Position numbers and translations under genes: made by a program
NCBI GenBank assembly: GCA_032821775.1
Contig: JAVLRN010000004.1
Location: 1,364,001 to 1,428,000 of the forward strand
From: Sanguinoderma infundibulare
Taxonomy: Eukaryota > Basidiomycota > Agaricomycetes > Polyporales > Polyporaceae
Direction of reading: 5' to 3'
Length of the DNA: 64,000 nt
The notes under the pieces: generated by a model
Told to the model about the DNA's origin: nothing
Seen by the model: the letters and a program-made list of their open reading frames with translations, nothing else
Database searches by the model: none
Shown here: positions 23,093 through 34,008 of the stretch, in pieces
Numbering within the stretch: position 1 is the stretch's first letter
Layout: each line of letters begins with the position of its first letter

Positions 23093-23870
23093 CCGATGGT
23101 GAGCACGACTATCTCCACCGTTTCTTCACCGTTTTGTCCCGTTCTTTCGCTAACCGTACTTAACCACATCCCTAGATTACGTTTATCCATACGTTGAGCC
23201 GGTACAGCCCCCTCCACCCTCCCTGGTAACACCTCCAGAGTTCTCGACCGCAGTCAGCGCCAACTGCAGGCGTTGAGTATCGCGCCCCCTCGGCAAACTC
23301 GCTTCTCGCATCCGAGCCCACACCCGTGGGTTTCCGCCTTCCTGCCGGCGCCATCGCTCCCTCCCACATCCACCGCTGCCGGACCAGTCATGCTCGCTGT
23401 CTCCGATGGCAAGCACGACTATCTCCACCGTTTCCCAGCCGTTTGATCCCGTTCTTTCGCAAATCATAGTTACATATGTATCCACATTACATTTATCCAC
23501 ATGTTAAGCCACTACAGCCCACTCAGCCCTCCCTGGCGGCACCTTGAGAGTTCGCGACTGCAGTCAGCGCCAACCGCGGGCATTGAGTATCGCGCGCCTC
23601 ATCACATCTAGATAATCATCAAGAATGACAAGAGTGGTCAGTCCCGTTGACCTGGGGAGTGAAAAAAAAGCCCGACATGTCCATGAAATGTCCGCGGTGG
23701 GAATCAAACCCAGAGCTTCACGAGCACAGGCAGCGCTCAAAAAGACGCGTAGACCACTACGCCACGGCACCTTGTAGCACTAACGCTATCAAAAGCATAT
23801 TGAGCATTGCGGGTCCTCGGCAAACTCCCTCTTTGCGTCCCGGCCCGTGGATTCTGGATCTCGATCCCAC
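23030..23870. repeat. Tandem ~310-bp repeat array inside the outer element
   Basis: Two near-complete imperfect units (23030-~23340 and ~23342-23600; for example CCATCGCTCCCTCCCAC at 23041 and 23351) and part of a third (~23798-23870, with CCTCGGCAAACTC at its start). The first unit overlaps the inner end of the left TIR. The array is split by a ~195-bp stretch holding the tRNA-like sequence. The right end of the element shows no matching array, so the amplification happened on one side only. Confidence 0.75.
23690..23771 (-). tRNA. tRNA-like sequence (Arg-type head), probably degenerate or SINE-derived
   Basis: On the minus strand a good A box (TGGCGTAGTGG) forms a D arm with a perfect 4-bp stem (GCGT/ACGC), and a B box (GGTTTGATTCC) lies ~50 nt on with a T stem pairing at 4 of 5 positions. 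The D-arm region resembles fungal tRNA-Arg. I cannot close a 7-bp acceptor stem or a clean anticodon arm, and the spacing suggests either an intron or a degenerate copy. A tRNA-derived SINE head inserted into the repeat array is equally possible. Confidence 0.45.
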
Positions 23871-25633
23871 ATCCCGATGAACGTGAGGCGATGCTCTGTG
23901 CGCATCTGTGCACGCTCTTCTCCTCTTGTTTCCTCTGCCCATGAATCTCTCATCCCTTCGTCTTTGCTAGGTCCCTGCTCCCCACCATTCAAGATGTTTC
24001 ATGGGCCGCAGTGTTAGGCACGCTGTTCACATGCCAAGCTCCGCACCATATCCCGTCGGAACCGCTGACAGCCCCATCAAGTTCACCTCCAAAACCCTCC
24101 ACAAGGCGGCGATTCACAAGGAGCAGGATGAGAGACATCAGAGGTTTGACCATGAAGTGATAGGTAAGCTTTCTGAGGTTTTCGATTACTCTGTGTTTCT
24201 AACCATGTATCGAACGTAGGCCTTGATCAACAGAGCATTGACGCATTGAATGCTATGAAGCACCAAGGGCCACCGAGCTCCGAACCTGACCCCCTCTCTG
24301 GCCTGCAACCCATGGACGTCGATCCCCTATATGATGGAGGCGATGAGTCTGGCTATGAGACTGTTGAGGAGGATGAAGGAGACGAGGCAACCGAGATCAA
24401 CGTGCGGGACTTGCTCGGCATACGGTACATCGTGATACAGTAGCAGCTCTGCTGTTCTCCTCATTCCTCCCCTCTTCTCCGCTTCCTTGCACCTTCCAGC
24501 CATCGATACCACAAGTATCACGACAAGCGAACCTGGCGTGACTGAGTCCTTCATCAGGATGCTCACTGGAAGGCTGTGATGCCTCGTCTAGTGAAGGCGT
24601 TCGTGCGATGGCATTACCCATCGCCTCCAGATCTCCCCCAGCGTTCAATGCCTCCACAACCTACCCCCCTGTCAACTGACGCATCCACGTCAATTAACGG
24701 CGAGGATCAAGAACCTGTTCACTCTCCTTCCCCACCGCCCCCACCTTCTCTGCCGCCTCCCTCTCCTGTCGATCTTCCTCTGCCACCCCCGCCTCCTCCT
24801 CCTCCTCCTCCCCCCATCAAAGAGGGGCCATTCGAGATCAACATCTTGGATCTCAAGACTCTTGAACGCCACACTACAATCAAGTATTACGACATGTTGT
24901 CCCCCGCGGAGGCTCTTGTCCTCAATGGTTACCTGCCATCTGCCCCTGTACACCCCACCACTGCCATATCTTTCTATACGCTCGAGCTGTTTCGGACAAT
25001 CCGGCTGTTCAATGCATCGTTTAGTGTTGAAGCCTTTGCCAAAGTGATATGCTATCAGTATTGCATGCGCTTTCAGTACGATTTGCTTCATGTCCTCCTG
25101 CTAATTCTCTTTGGTAGGTATCGTATGATCGGGGAGTGCGCAATGTGTTGTCTAACGCCTTCGACATCTATCTCAATATTATTCGTGCGGTCAAGAAGGA
25201 CGTCGTCGGTGCTCTCGGGAGGGACACACCTGATTGGCGCATGCTGTATGGATGCCCCGTGTGTGGTTATGAGGTAAGTTGTCATTACGCATCTTTCGCA
25301 TCGTTGGCACGGAGCTTGACTAACTTTTGCTTAGTTGCATGGCGAGCCGCCACAGCTGTTCCGGCGAGTATATTGCATGGATGGGAACAGTTCATTGAAG
25401 CATATGCGGCCACGCGGCAGCCGCCATGTGGGCGATGATCGCGTCCTCGACGACAGCGACTACTTCCTCCCCCAGTCCTACGTCGAAGAGTTTGCCAACG
25501 AGGTCCGCATTAAACATACTGCTCAGGGTGATAATGTGGATGGCGATGGCGAGGAGTCCGCAGACTCCACTGGCGGCGTGGAGGGGGTCTCTGTGGTGTC
25601 TAGCTCGGCTCATCCGTTGCCCTCAGATCAGGA

Positions 25634-25641
25634 TGTCACCC
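25634..25641. repeat. Target-site duplication of the inner element, left copy (TGTCACCC)
   Basis: TGTCACCC here and at 38356-38363. Removing the insert with one copy rejoins the transposase frame as codons GTC ACC CTC GCT (Val-Thr-Leu-Ala). Detailed TIR matching begins 6 bp further in, so the exact element edge is slightly uncertain. Confidence 0.7.
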
Positions 25642-25647
25642 AGCTGC

Positions 25648-25952
25648 TGTTGTAGTTCTGATGTATCATAGTCCGGCTAACTCCCAGGAGCGTTTTACAA
25701 CAGGAGACAGCTAATTTGGTGATGTATCAGAACACCTCCGAGGCATCACCGGTGCCTCCGCTCGGATATCTGGCCCCCCGGCGGCTTCTCGGCAGCCTTC
25801 CTAAAGCGGTAGATGCTGATCTCGGGCTGATTGCAGCGCGCCTCCCCTTATCATACCGCACTACCGCCTGATATGGTTTCCAAATTAGGACTGCACAGCG
25901 GGATGCGCGCTTTTTGAATGTGGGCAGGGTGCGCATGATGGTCGCGCGCCAG
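25648..25952 (+). repeat. Inner element, left TIR
   Basis: Begins TGTTGTAGTTCTGATGTATC. About 75 bp inward the terminal motif returns in inverted form (TGATGTATCAGAAC, near 25720), giving a possible terminal hairpin that is present in both TIRs. Confidence 0.9.
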
Positions 25953-26040
25953 ATGCACAAGCGCAGGCCATGCGCGGGCAGGGTGTGCGTGATGGTCGTG
26001 CCTGGGATGCACGCGTGCGGGCCATGCGTGGGGCAGTGCG
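25925..26040. repeat. Subterminal ~52-bp direct repeats of the inner element
   Basis: Two imperfect head-to-tail units: AGGGTGCGCATGATGGTCGC... from ~25927 and AGGGTGTGCGTGATGGTCGT... from ~25979. Each contains GATGGTCG and GGCCATGCG. The first unit is partly inside the TIR and its start is also present at the right end (38044-38075). Repeated subterminal motifs are typical transposase-binding sites. Confidence 0.55.
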
Positions 26041-26482
26041 CGGGGAAGTGTGTACCACAGGGTGCCCACAAGGCCCATGATTGCATGCATGGGGAGCAGT
26101 TGGTGGAGAGTGTGTGCTGGGGTGCGCGCACAAAATGTATACTCAAAATGTGCACTGGACTGCTCAAATGCAATAGGCAGGGAGTGCGCGGAGCATGCAT
26201 GCGCCTCGCGCCTTCCACTATAGGCACACAGAGGGGTGTATATCATTAACTACATGCACTATTGTAATGAAGCAGGGCGATACAGGGGGGGGGAGTGATA
26301 CATGCAGGTGAGCAACTGGGAGAGATGAGAGCTTCAAGCAGGAACGCAGGGGGTCATATAAGGAGCGGCATGAAAACAGGATATACATTCGTGAGGGAGG
26401 TGAGCCCTGAATACCATCTGCAAGGCGGGCGTTACTTGCGGCGACCTCGCTTCGCGGGTTGAGGGGTTTCTTCTGCGTCCTC
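26041..26482. other. Inner-element left subterminal region, no gene
   Basis: GC-rich, with GGGTGCGC-type and GCATGCATG motifs and a G run near 26286. I see no coding potential; it is probably part of the transposition end. Confidence 0.4.
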
Positions 26483-29400
26483 TCAAACACGCTTTCTGTA
26501 AATATAAGTTCCTTTCAGGGCATTGAACATGTACAGAGGGTCAGAATACTCACCGGCCCACCCAAGCTGCCATCTGACTGCACACCCACGCCGTGTCCTT
26601 CGCAGCATTGGCCCATTTCTCATGCATTGGGGCATTGTAGTCATTGCGCGTGGAATCCGCCACTTTAAGGCCCCACCACACAAGGGAGAGCAGCACAATA
26701 CGAAGCCCGTTCTTACCTGGCCTCTTGAGCGCATCCCAGTCTCCCTGTCCCCCGATGACAGGGAGATCGCCATTACATTCACGCCATTCAGGCTGAATGG
26801 ACGCCCACCAGCTTACCCACTCCTCAGCATACTCCGCGACGTCCTCGATCTTTGGGATTTTCGTGACGTCCGCACGGAGGATGCGTAGCCAGTCCGCTAT
26901 CTGCTCTGGACGATTCTGTGTACCATAGCCTTTCGACTGTATGGTATGTTAGTGTAAAGAATTGGAGGACACGATTGTGGCGTACTCACAGAGCTTTCCC
27001 AGTTGTAGGACCGCTCAACGACCGTCCACCACTCCGCTGCCGATGCGAAGTCCGGCCCCAGCTGCAGCCGCTTCCCATCCATCCAATTGAACGTTTCATG
27101 TACCCACTGCGGCCACCCCTCCTCATTTAGAATAATCGCGGACGTACCCGACGTGTTCGTTGATGTGAAGTCCAATTGAATAGGGGCCGTGGGCTGTTGT
27201 GCAGGCTGCGACGCGACCGGCAGAGTTTGAGAAGTAGGGACATCTGTTGACGGGATGGTTGCGGGAGACGGCAAAGGGGGAGACCCTTCGGAGTGCGTGG
27301 ATGGCCCAAGGACAGGTGCGTCTTGAGGCGGAGCGGAGCTCCCGCGCTGAGTCGATTCGAGTGGCACTTCCACGGCAACTGAGTCGGCAGGCAGTGCAAT
27401 GTCAGCGGTGGGCGACTGGGGCGTAGAATCAAGCGGCAGAGGCTGAGAGGAAGACAAGGCAGGGGAGGCAGAAGATGCTGTGGGTGGCATGGTGGTTGTG
27501 TCTTTCAGCCTTGCAGAGCGGTGCAGAGGAGCAGAGGACGATGAAGCGCACGTGGCATTCCCATGCTTGGTGCCTGTGGTGGCTGGGCCCGTGGGTTGGG
27601 TGTTGACGTTGAGGCTGCGGAGGAGCGCCTGGGAGACAATCCGCCCAGTAAATGCCCTCCGCTCGTACTCGGTCGAAATACTGTAGACATAGAGCTGCTG
27701 TCGGCGCATGGTGGGACTCAGTCTCTGGAGGAACTCGTGAACCGCGTCGTGCAAGGTAAGCTCCTCCAACGCAGGTATGACCACGCCCGCTGGCACCCCT
27801 TCTCCGGCAAGAAGGTCCTCATCTTCGTCCTCGTCCTGCACGTCCTCGTCCTGCACATCCTCGTCCCGCACGTCCTCGTCCTCCATGTCCTCACCCTGCA
27901 CGCCCTCGTCCTCCATGTCCTTGTCCTCCACGTCCTCGTCCTCATCCTGCCCGCCTCCATCCTCAAAGACTTCGGCAAGCTCTTCCTCTTCCACACCCGA
28001 CTCTTCCCCACTATCTGACTTGTCTGCAGGGAGCCTATGATGCCCGCCCTTTCGAGGCTGCTTACGCGCGGCTGGCTCCTTCCCTTTGCGCGCAGCCGGC
28101 TCCTTCCCTTTGCGCGTGGCTGGCTCCTTCCCTTTGCGCGCGGCCGGCTCCTTCCCTTTGCACGCAGCGCTCATGGTGTGTTGGGCCGGCAGTGTCGGAG
28201 TGGAGATGATTGGGGAGGGGTTTTTCGAAGGGGTGTCGAGGGCAGTTAAAGTGGGAGTCAACGTAGTGCTGGTCGGCAGGGTGAGGAGGTCTGAGCGTAC
28301 ACAAGCTACAGGGTTCAACCGCGATGGGGTACTGGGGAGTGAGCCGCCACGAGCTCCCAGGTTAGCAGTTGGTGCTCGCCCCAGCTTCTCCTCTCGGGCA
28401 GCGAATTCTGTGTAAGTGTCAGCGACGTTGGACGTCAACATGGATACAAAAGTACTGACCAGAGGTCTGTGACAGGAACCTTGTAAATGACCCCATAATG
28501 TTCATCTTGAAAAGCTCGCCTTCCACCAGGTGCCAAGGTAGTGGAACGTTCCCGCCTGTCTTGCCCGTGGAGACTCTTTATAGCATTGAGGTCAGGCGCG
28601 TCATTGGAGTAAGGCATTCTCTTACATTTTCAGCTGGAACTCGCGCAGCCCCTCTTCATTGGGGATCCCAGCGATCAGCGTCAAGTAGAAGCCTGTCTTC
28701 TTCCTCAAGAAGTCCAGCATCGGCTGCATCACGCGCGCCATGCTTTCACGGGCCCTGTCTACCGCGTAAGTCCCAACCTAGCATTTAGTGATGCCAAACT
28801 TACTCCTCTTGCGCAGTCAGAGATACCTCGGTCTCAGTTCCCTCCTGCGCGTTCGCTGCCGTGGACATCTCTTTCAACTGCACCTGAAGTCCCTCCACGA
28901 CGTCTTGCGGAGCGTTTGAAATGAGTTCGTTGACGATGGTGCAATGGAAGGCGATTTTGTGAGTATCTGGGAGCCCCGCACCAGGCCACCGCCTCTCAAA
29001 CTCTTCGTCTACAGCAGATTTGTACGTGCTCATGTACAGCTGCCCAAGGGACATTGTGCGGGGGACAGGCGGGGGAGCAACTTGGTCAAACAGGTCGTGT
29101 AGGATCCCTGTCCAAGGGTCCTTGTGAGCGCGCTTCAAGGTGCTGCGGCGATAGCGGAGGTGCGCGCGTATGCGCTGGAGAGCGTTCAGGTAAATAATGT
29201 GTCTCTTGAGGTCAAAGAGAGGTGCACTCACATCTTCCGTTGTCTTTATTATTTTTCCTTTTCTCTCCAGCCCTTCGCCGTCGAGCTCAGGCTCTTCAAG
29301 CTCCACATCGGGGTCGGGATCCTTGTCGAATGGAAGGTGCCATGGAAACTCCGCCCAATACTCAGCGAAGACGTGGTCCCAAAAGTCATTCTGAGTGGCG

Positions 29401-29603
29401 CGCGGTTTGCCCTGAATCTCAGTGAAGGCCTCGAGGTACGTGCCCAGAAAGGTGTGTCGCTGCGGGGTAAAGATGGTAGGGTGCCCAGCTTTACCGCCCT
29501 TCGGCTGCCTCTTGCCCTTGTGTCGAGCTGAAGCCACCTTGGACATTTTTGCAGAGGTCGGGTATGTTGCATCAAGAATTTCTAGGTCGAGGTTCAAAGC
29601 CAT
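26483..29603 (-). CDS. Large element-encoded protein, unknown function
   Basis: Spliced gene starting at ATG 29603 (MALNLDLEILDATYPTSAK). Order of segments: a conserved-looking N region (FTPQRHTFLGTYLEAFTEIQ, DFWDHVFAEYWAEFPWHLP); a 57-nt in-frame intron (~29234-29178); LSTYKS-type helix region; GFYLTLIAGIPNEEGLREFQL; MNIMGSFTRFLSQTS; FAAREEKLGRAP; four to five ARKGKEPA repeats; an acidic EDEDV repeat; Ser/Pro-rich linkers; a C-terminal block WPQWVHETFNWM, AEWWTVVERSYNW, DWLRILRADVTKIPKIEDV, EWVSWWASIQPEWR, KNGLRIVLLSLVWWGLKV; and a short last exon ending KRV at TGA 26485-26483. Proteins of this build are common beside mushroom transposons; no enzymatic motif is seen. Roughly 900 residues; exon joints approximate. 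Confidence 0.6.
27825..27950 (-). repeat. 15-bp coding microsatellite (acidic repeat)
   Basis: Eight or so imperfect 15-bp units (CTCGTCCTGCACGTC type on the plus strand) encode the E/D-rich stretch of the large element protein. Confidence 0.75.
28065..28170 (-). repeat. 30-bp coding tandem repeat (KGKEPA)
   Basis: Four units of ~30 bp around GCTCCTTCCCTTTGCGCG encode repeated basic ARKGKEPA motifs directly before the acidic repeat of the same protein, giving it a charge-segregated low-complexity middle. Confidence 0.8.
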
Positions 29604-29795
29604 GGTCGTGTGTACCCGTCACACGTTGGGCTCGGGGAGTTGTTTGATTTTGGGCGGCCCCGTGCACGTGCGCAGCTGTAACCATGAGCCGAGCACGAGA
29701 CCCACTCCAACAGGCGCGCTGTTCGGTATGTATCCGACGCCTTGCTATCGCTCCCATGCTCAGGCTCCCCACCCCTCCCACCTGCCCTACTATCA

Positions 29796-30947
29796 ATGGT
29801 CGCCGCACACCTTTGCCGTGACTGGGACTCTACAGCCGCGTCCCTCGGCCTCACCCCCAAGCTCGACAGCCAAAACAGAGTGGTCCCCGCTGACCTGCCT
29901 GAAGACCCCAGGACTCCCCCCAACAAGCGGAAGCTCTACTTTGTCTGGGTCGGCCGCGCTGTTGGGCTTTTCCACAACTGGTGCGTGTCAGCTTCAGTGT
30001 CACACGTCTGAGATCTCACCTGTTTGGCACAGGGGCCTTGCCAGCGCCATGGTCTGTGGGTACAGTGGCGCGGCGTTCAAGGCCTTCATCGGGTTGGAGA
30101 ATGCGCAGGCTGCCTGGGAGCACGGTCCAACAGGGCGCAATGCCGGGTGGGGGACGCCGCCAGCCCCGCGCCACGCTATGCGCACCCCGGGCCTTGCCCC
30201 CCGCAACTCTCGGGATGACCAATCTGTTGGTGGCGACAAGGAGGCGGACGAGGAGCTTGCGCTTCCTGACAAGCTCGAGCATGCCACTCAGGCACCGCCC
30301 GTCCAAGTCATGGTATCCTTGGAGGACTGGCGCGACGTCCACCTCTGCAAGGACGGCGGCTACCAAGATTACGCTCACGCCCCACGCTCGCCATTGTCGG
30401 CATCCTCCACCTCCATCATCGACACCGACTCCTGGGTATCATCTGGCACTCTCACGCCCCGCACCATCGTCTCGGCCATGGAAGACCTGTCCTTCGGGGA
30501 AAGGTACAGTATTGTCGATTGCGAGTACCTACGCCTCACTGAGCTCCTCGCTAGTGGGGGCAGTTCGTCGGGCAGGGCGGCGATGGGCTCTGTGCCCAGG
30601 AACGCGAGCGCAGGGCGTTCCTCGGCTATGCATGGGGTTCTTGACAGGGCCAGCACCACAAGGAGGCAGCGCCATGATCCTGTATTTGTCGTCGTGCGGG
30701 GCGACCATCCTGGCGTGTACCTGGAGATGTAAGTCCTTTATTCTCCACTCTATAGTTGGCTAAGCTCATGTTTCTTGTCAGCGAGATTGCGCTCCAGGCC
30801 GCTGGCTCCAACCCGGCGATGAAAATTGTCTGTTTCACCTCGCTCAAGGTGGTGTGCCTGTACTTTGTCCAGCAGTACATGAATGGGAGAGTTGGCGTGC
30901 CCGTCCTCGTGGTGGATGAGGATGAGCCTGAGCTGGAGGAAATCTGA
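29796..30947 (+). CDS. Two-domain viroplasmin / RNase H1-N-like protein
   Basis: Divergent from the large gene, ~190 bp apart. Two copies of the small beta-alpha fold known from the RNase H1 N-terminus and caulimovirus viroplasmin are visible. The first is KRKLYFVWVGRAVGLFHNW, an intron (~29982-30032), then MVCGYSGAAFKAFIGLENAQAAW. The second is PVFVVVRGDHPGVYLEI, an intron (~30729-30780), then MKIVCFTSLKVVCLYFVQQYM. A ~190-residue Ser-rich linker separates them. Domains of this type bind RNA/DNA hybrids or double-stranded RNA in known cases. Stop 30945-30947, after an acidic tail (DEDEPELEEI). Start ATG 29796 is chosen as the first in-frame ATG; an upstream exon is possible. Confidence 0.65.
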
Positions 30948-31056
30948 TAGCGCATACTGTTGTATCAGTCTCTATGTGCCTGTGTATGTAAAGATGCGCA
31001 TTGTCTAATACCATGCACCCAGTTCATGAACACGCCTTTGATCCGAGTCCCTGAAT

Positions 31057-31803
31057 TTAGATAGTAGTGAATGCATCAAGGCGCGCCTCCACTGCAGCCA
31101 TTGCGTACAAGATATTATATGTAATGGACATCGTTTCCTGCCAGACATGTGAAATAACCTTCAGTGAAAGGCGTTCGAATATCTCCCCCGCCAATAGTGC
31201 TTCAAACCTGGTGAGAATGGCATCACCGTGTGATACCCATTCACCTTGCCGCTGAATAAAACATGCTATATCTTCGGGAGAAGCCTGACGCAGCGCCGCA
31301 AAGTCGCGCTGAATATCTTCCCGCAGCTGATCCAAGGAGCGAAAACCTCACGCCTGAAGGGCACTGTTGAGCAGGCGCAATTCTGCGATGAACTCGGGGT
31401 CAACAGCAGGCCCATGAGGCAGATTGAATGGGCCCTCCTGCCTGTTTGAAGTGAACTATTAGCAACGCGCCGCTGTGAAGAATAAACCAGCTTACTGAGG
31501 TCGCCCACCGAAAAGAAAGGATGTATCAACAAAAGTAGGGGATGGATTCGGGCCGCACGACTTGTCTTCAGTAGGCTTTGTCAAAGCGTTGCTTGACGAA
31601 GCAACGCTGGGTACTGTTTGAGAATGTTGCTCCCTGCACGAATATTCTGTAACCAGCTGGGGGGCCAAAATTGAGGGAGTGACTCACTGAGCCTTTATCT
31701 TCTGGCGATATCTTTGGTTGCGGGCTTGACGGAGCAATCGCCTTCACTCTTGCTTATCACTGGAAATGTCAAGTGGGTGGCCATGTGTACGACCGCTAGA
31801 CAT
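31057..31803 (-). pseudogene. Small basic-region (bZIP-like?) protein, two premature stops
   Basis: Three exons from ATG 31803 (MSSGRTHGHPLDIS). The first ends in a strongly basic helix, RRLLRQARNQRYRQKIKAQ, which resembles a bZIP basic region (an N with R/K at the expected offsets), but no leucine zipper follows. Exon 2 gives FVDTSFLFGGRP. Exon 3 gives GPFNLPHGPAVDPEF, IAELRLLNSALQA and LDQLREDIQRDFAALRQ. In-frame TGA codons lie at 31746-31744 (just before the basic helix) and 31350-31348; each could be a former CGA (Arg). Splice sites are good (GTGAGT...CAG; GTAAGC...ACAG). The function in the element may be DNA binding, but that is inference. Confidence 0.5.
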
Positions 31804-32044
31804 AGCTGGGGGAAGGAAAGAGGAATTGGGTGGAGAAGACGCGCTGAGACGCAATGAAAGCGCCGTCTCCAGGGGTCTGGTGAGACGCATCTTATTGTGC
31901 CCCATGAACTGTGCGTCTCACCTGCATCTCACCAAGTGTCTCACCAAGCGTCTTACATCCCACGGCCACACCACGCAGTATCCAGCTCACTGGTAGGCTT
32001 CAAACAGCAGCGCAAGTTGATACCAGCTCTACATGTACATGATT

Positions 32045-34008
32045 TCACTGCCCGCAGAATAGATCTGCCCATTTGCTAAAAACCTTCACCCCCCCCTCCC
32101 ACCGCTGCCTCCCAGTCTGTGAGAAATGCCCGCCCGCGCTTGTGAAGGCCTTGAAGCTCTGGTGGCCACATTCAACCCAGCGGAAGAGGCCGCCAGCGGA
32201 GTATTGGACCAGCGAATAGTGGAACTCATTCTCCGGGTCGCCCAGGCAGGTGTTTGAATGCTTGAGAAGGGCAGATGGAATGAGGATGGTGGAGCCAGCC
32301 AGAAACTCAATGACGAGCTTCAAATCCCATAGTACAAGGTGTCCGCCATGAGCAGAGTCGAATTTGCCGACCGCGGTGATTGCGCACCACCCATTAGGGA
32401 GGTTCAGGTGATCTGTGTGTCCGAAAGTTACGGTGTGGGGCCCAACATTGAAGTGGGCGGCGGCGAAGGGGTTGCCGTGAAAGTTGCGGCGCAGCGAGGG
32501 GTTGTTCTTGCACACGTCAGCCAAGGTCTTTTCATACGTGTCGTACATGCGTGGGCTTAGGACGCGCATGACCGCTGTGGGATCATAGTGGTTGATGATC
32601 AAGGACGTGCTGAGAAGGGAATGAATGCACGCACAGCTACCAAAATTGGCGACACGATGGACCGCGCGCTTGCTGAGGGCGATGTTGAGGACCGCCTGGT
32701 TGTGAGCTGTTTGCGCCATGTTCCTTACTTGCTGGTGCATGGTGAGATTTGGAGGGCAGGCTGTGTGCGAGGCCTACCTGCTGCCCGCCGCCGTATGAGA
32801 TCCCACATCCTGCGGCATTGTAGTGTCCGCGACGGTGCAGCTGTCCAGGCTTCTTGAAGTGGTAGTGCTCGCTGAGGAATCGGAAGATGGGAAGTAGCTG
32901 CTCGTTCACTTCGCCCCAGTTGCTGTCCATGGGGTGGCCGGCGAGTGCAGCAATGACCTCACCCGTGCGGGTTAGGATGGGGCGGCATGTGCTATGGCGA
33001 CTTGTGTTGCAGTGCGCGCGAGAGGGTGAAATCATACACACGCACCTCCCATCCCAAGGCACATAGGTATGCCCTAGCGCCTCCCAATCCTCCCGGGACA
33101 TCGGCCGCATGTCTGCCTCAGTCAGCTCCAAGTGACTACCCACGAACGCAGTGGACGCTACTCGAATGTCTTCCATGGCAAGCGACATATCGGTGCGAAT
33201 GGGCTCACCCCCGGACGTGTGGATGTTGGAGTTGTCCAGGGCGAGAGCCTCAGCAATGGCATGCTCGCCATCCGCGCCATCTTCTGCAACCTGGAGAGGG
33301 AGCGCGCCCTTCCAACGCTTGACTGCGGCGGTCTTGAGGGGCTTCAGCGTCCCATGTCCCTGGGCCTCAGCCTCTGCCAAACGTTTAGCGCAGCAGTGCA
33401 TGTGCAAGGACTTTTTGGCCTTGCTTTTGGCGGTCATGGTGGCAGGAGCCGTTGCCGATGGTGGCGGAGATGTGGCAGAGGTGGGCTGGGGGGAGGGAGG
33501 GAGTTCTGAGCCGCAGGGGGGCGCATCGCAATCTGGGAGCGCGTCTAACGCTGACAAGGCGTCAGCTTCGTGGAGGTCCGCGATCGCGCGTGCAACTAGC
33601 GGGGATGGGGGAGGGGTGCCGACTAAGGGATCGTCGGCGTCATGTACCTCGCTTACGCCGCATGCCAGTGCAGCTTCGTAGTGCTCCGCGAGGTCGAAGC
33701 TCGCGGGGGCATAGATCGGCAGGCCCACCTCCGAGACCCAAGGGGAGAATATCTTGCCTCCCCGAGTCTGTCCAAAAAGCGCGTAAGAGCCTTGGCTTAT
33801 GATCCAGCAGTCACACTACGCACCACGCGAAATCCCTGGGGCGCGTTAAATGTGGCCTCTGCGGTAAAGCGCAGTCAGATGACGTTGCAGCGAGCGAGCA
33901 GTCCCCAGGCCACGCATTGCAAGCATCCCACGTCCCAAGGGTGAGTCTGGGGGATGCTCGTGCGGCGCAGGCCTGTGGAAGGTGAAGTGACGTACCCTTA
34001 TTCCGCAT
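32045..34008 (-). CDS. TET/JBP-like 2-oxoglutarate/Fe(II) dioxygenase
   Basis: Member of the mushroom TET/JBP family; characterised relatives oxidise 5-methylcytosine or thymine in DNA. The C-terminal catalytic double-stranded beta-helix is clear: GISYGGGQ, HFNVGPHTVTFGHTDHLNLP with the Fe-binding HxD (H-T-D), GGHLVLWDLKLVIEFLAGST, ILIPSALLKHSN with the distal His, and QYSAGGLFRWVECG with the Arg expected to hold 2-oxoglutarate. Upstream: GKIFSPWVSEVGLPIYAPAS, an acidic linker, a basic patch near MTAKSKAKKSLHMHC, and TGEVIAALAGHPMDSNW. Introns are near 33046-33000 and 32778-32735. The 5' part (exon from ~34008 and GFRVVRSVTAGS) seems one base out of frame with the rest near 33798, so this copy may be inactive. 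It shares a ~280-bp divergent promoter with the transposase. Confidence 0.85.

Noticed and set aside
27830..27960. Possible CRISPR-like short repeats
   Set aside because: They are 15-bp in-frame coding repeats of an acidic protein tract without unique spacers, in a eukaryote.
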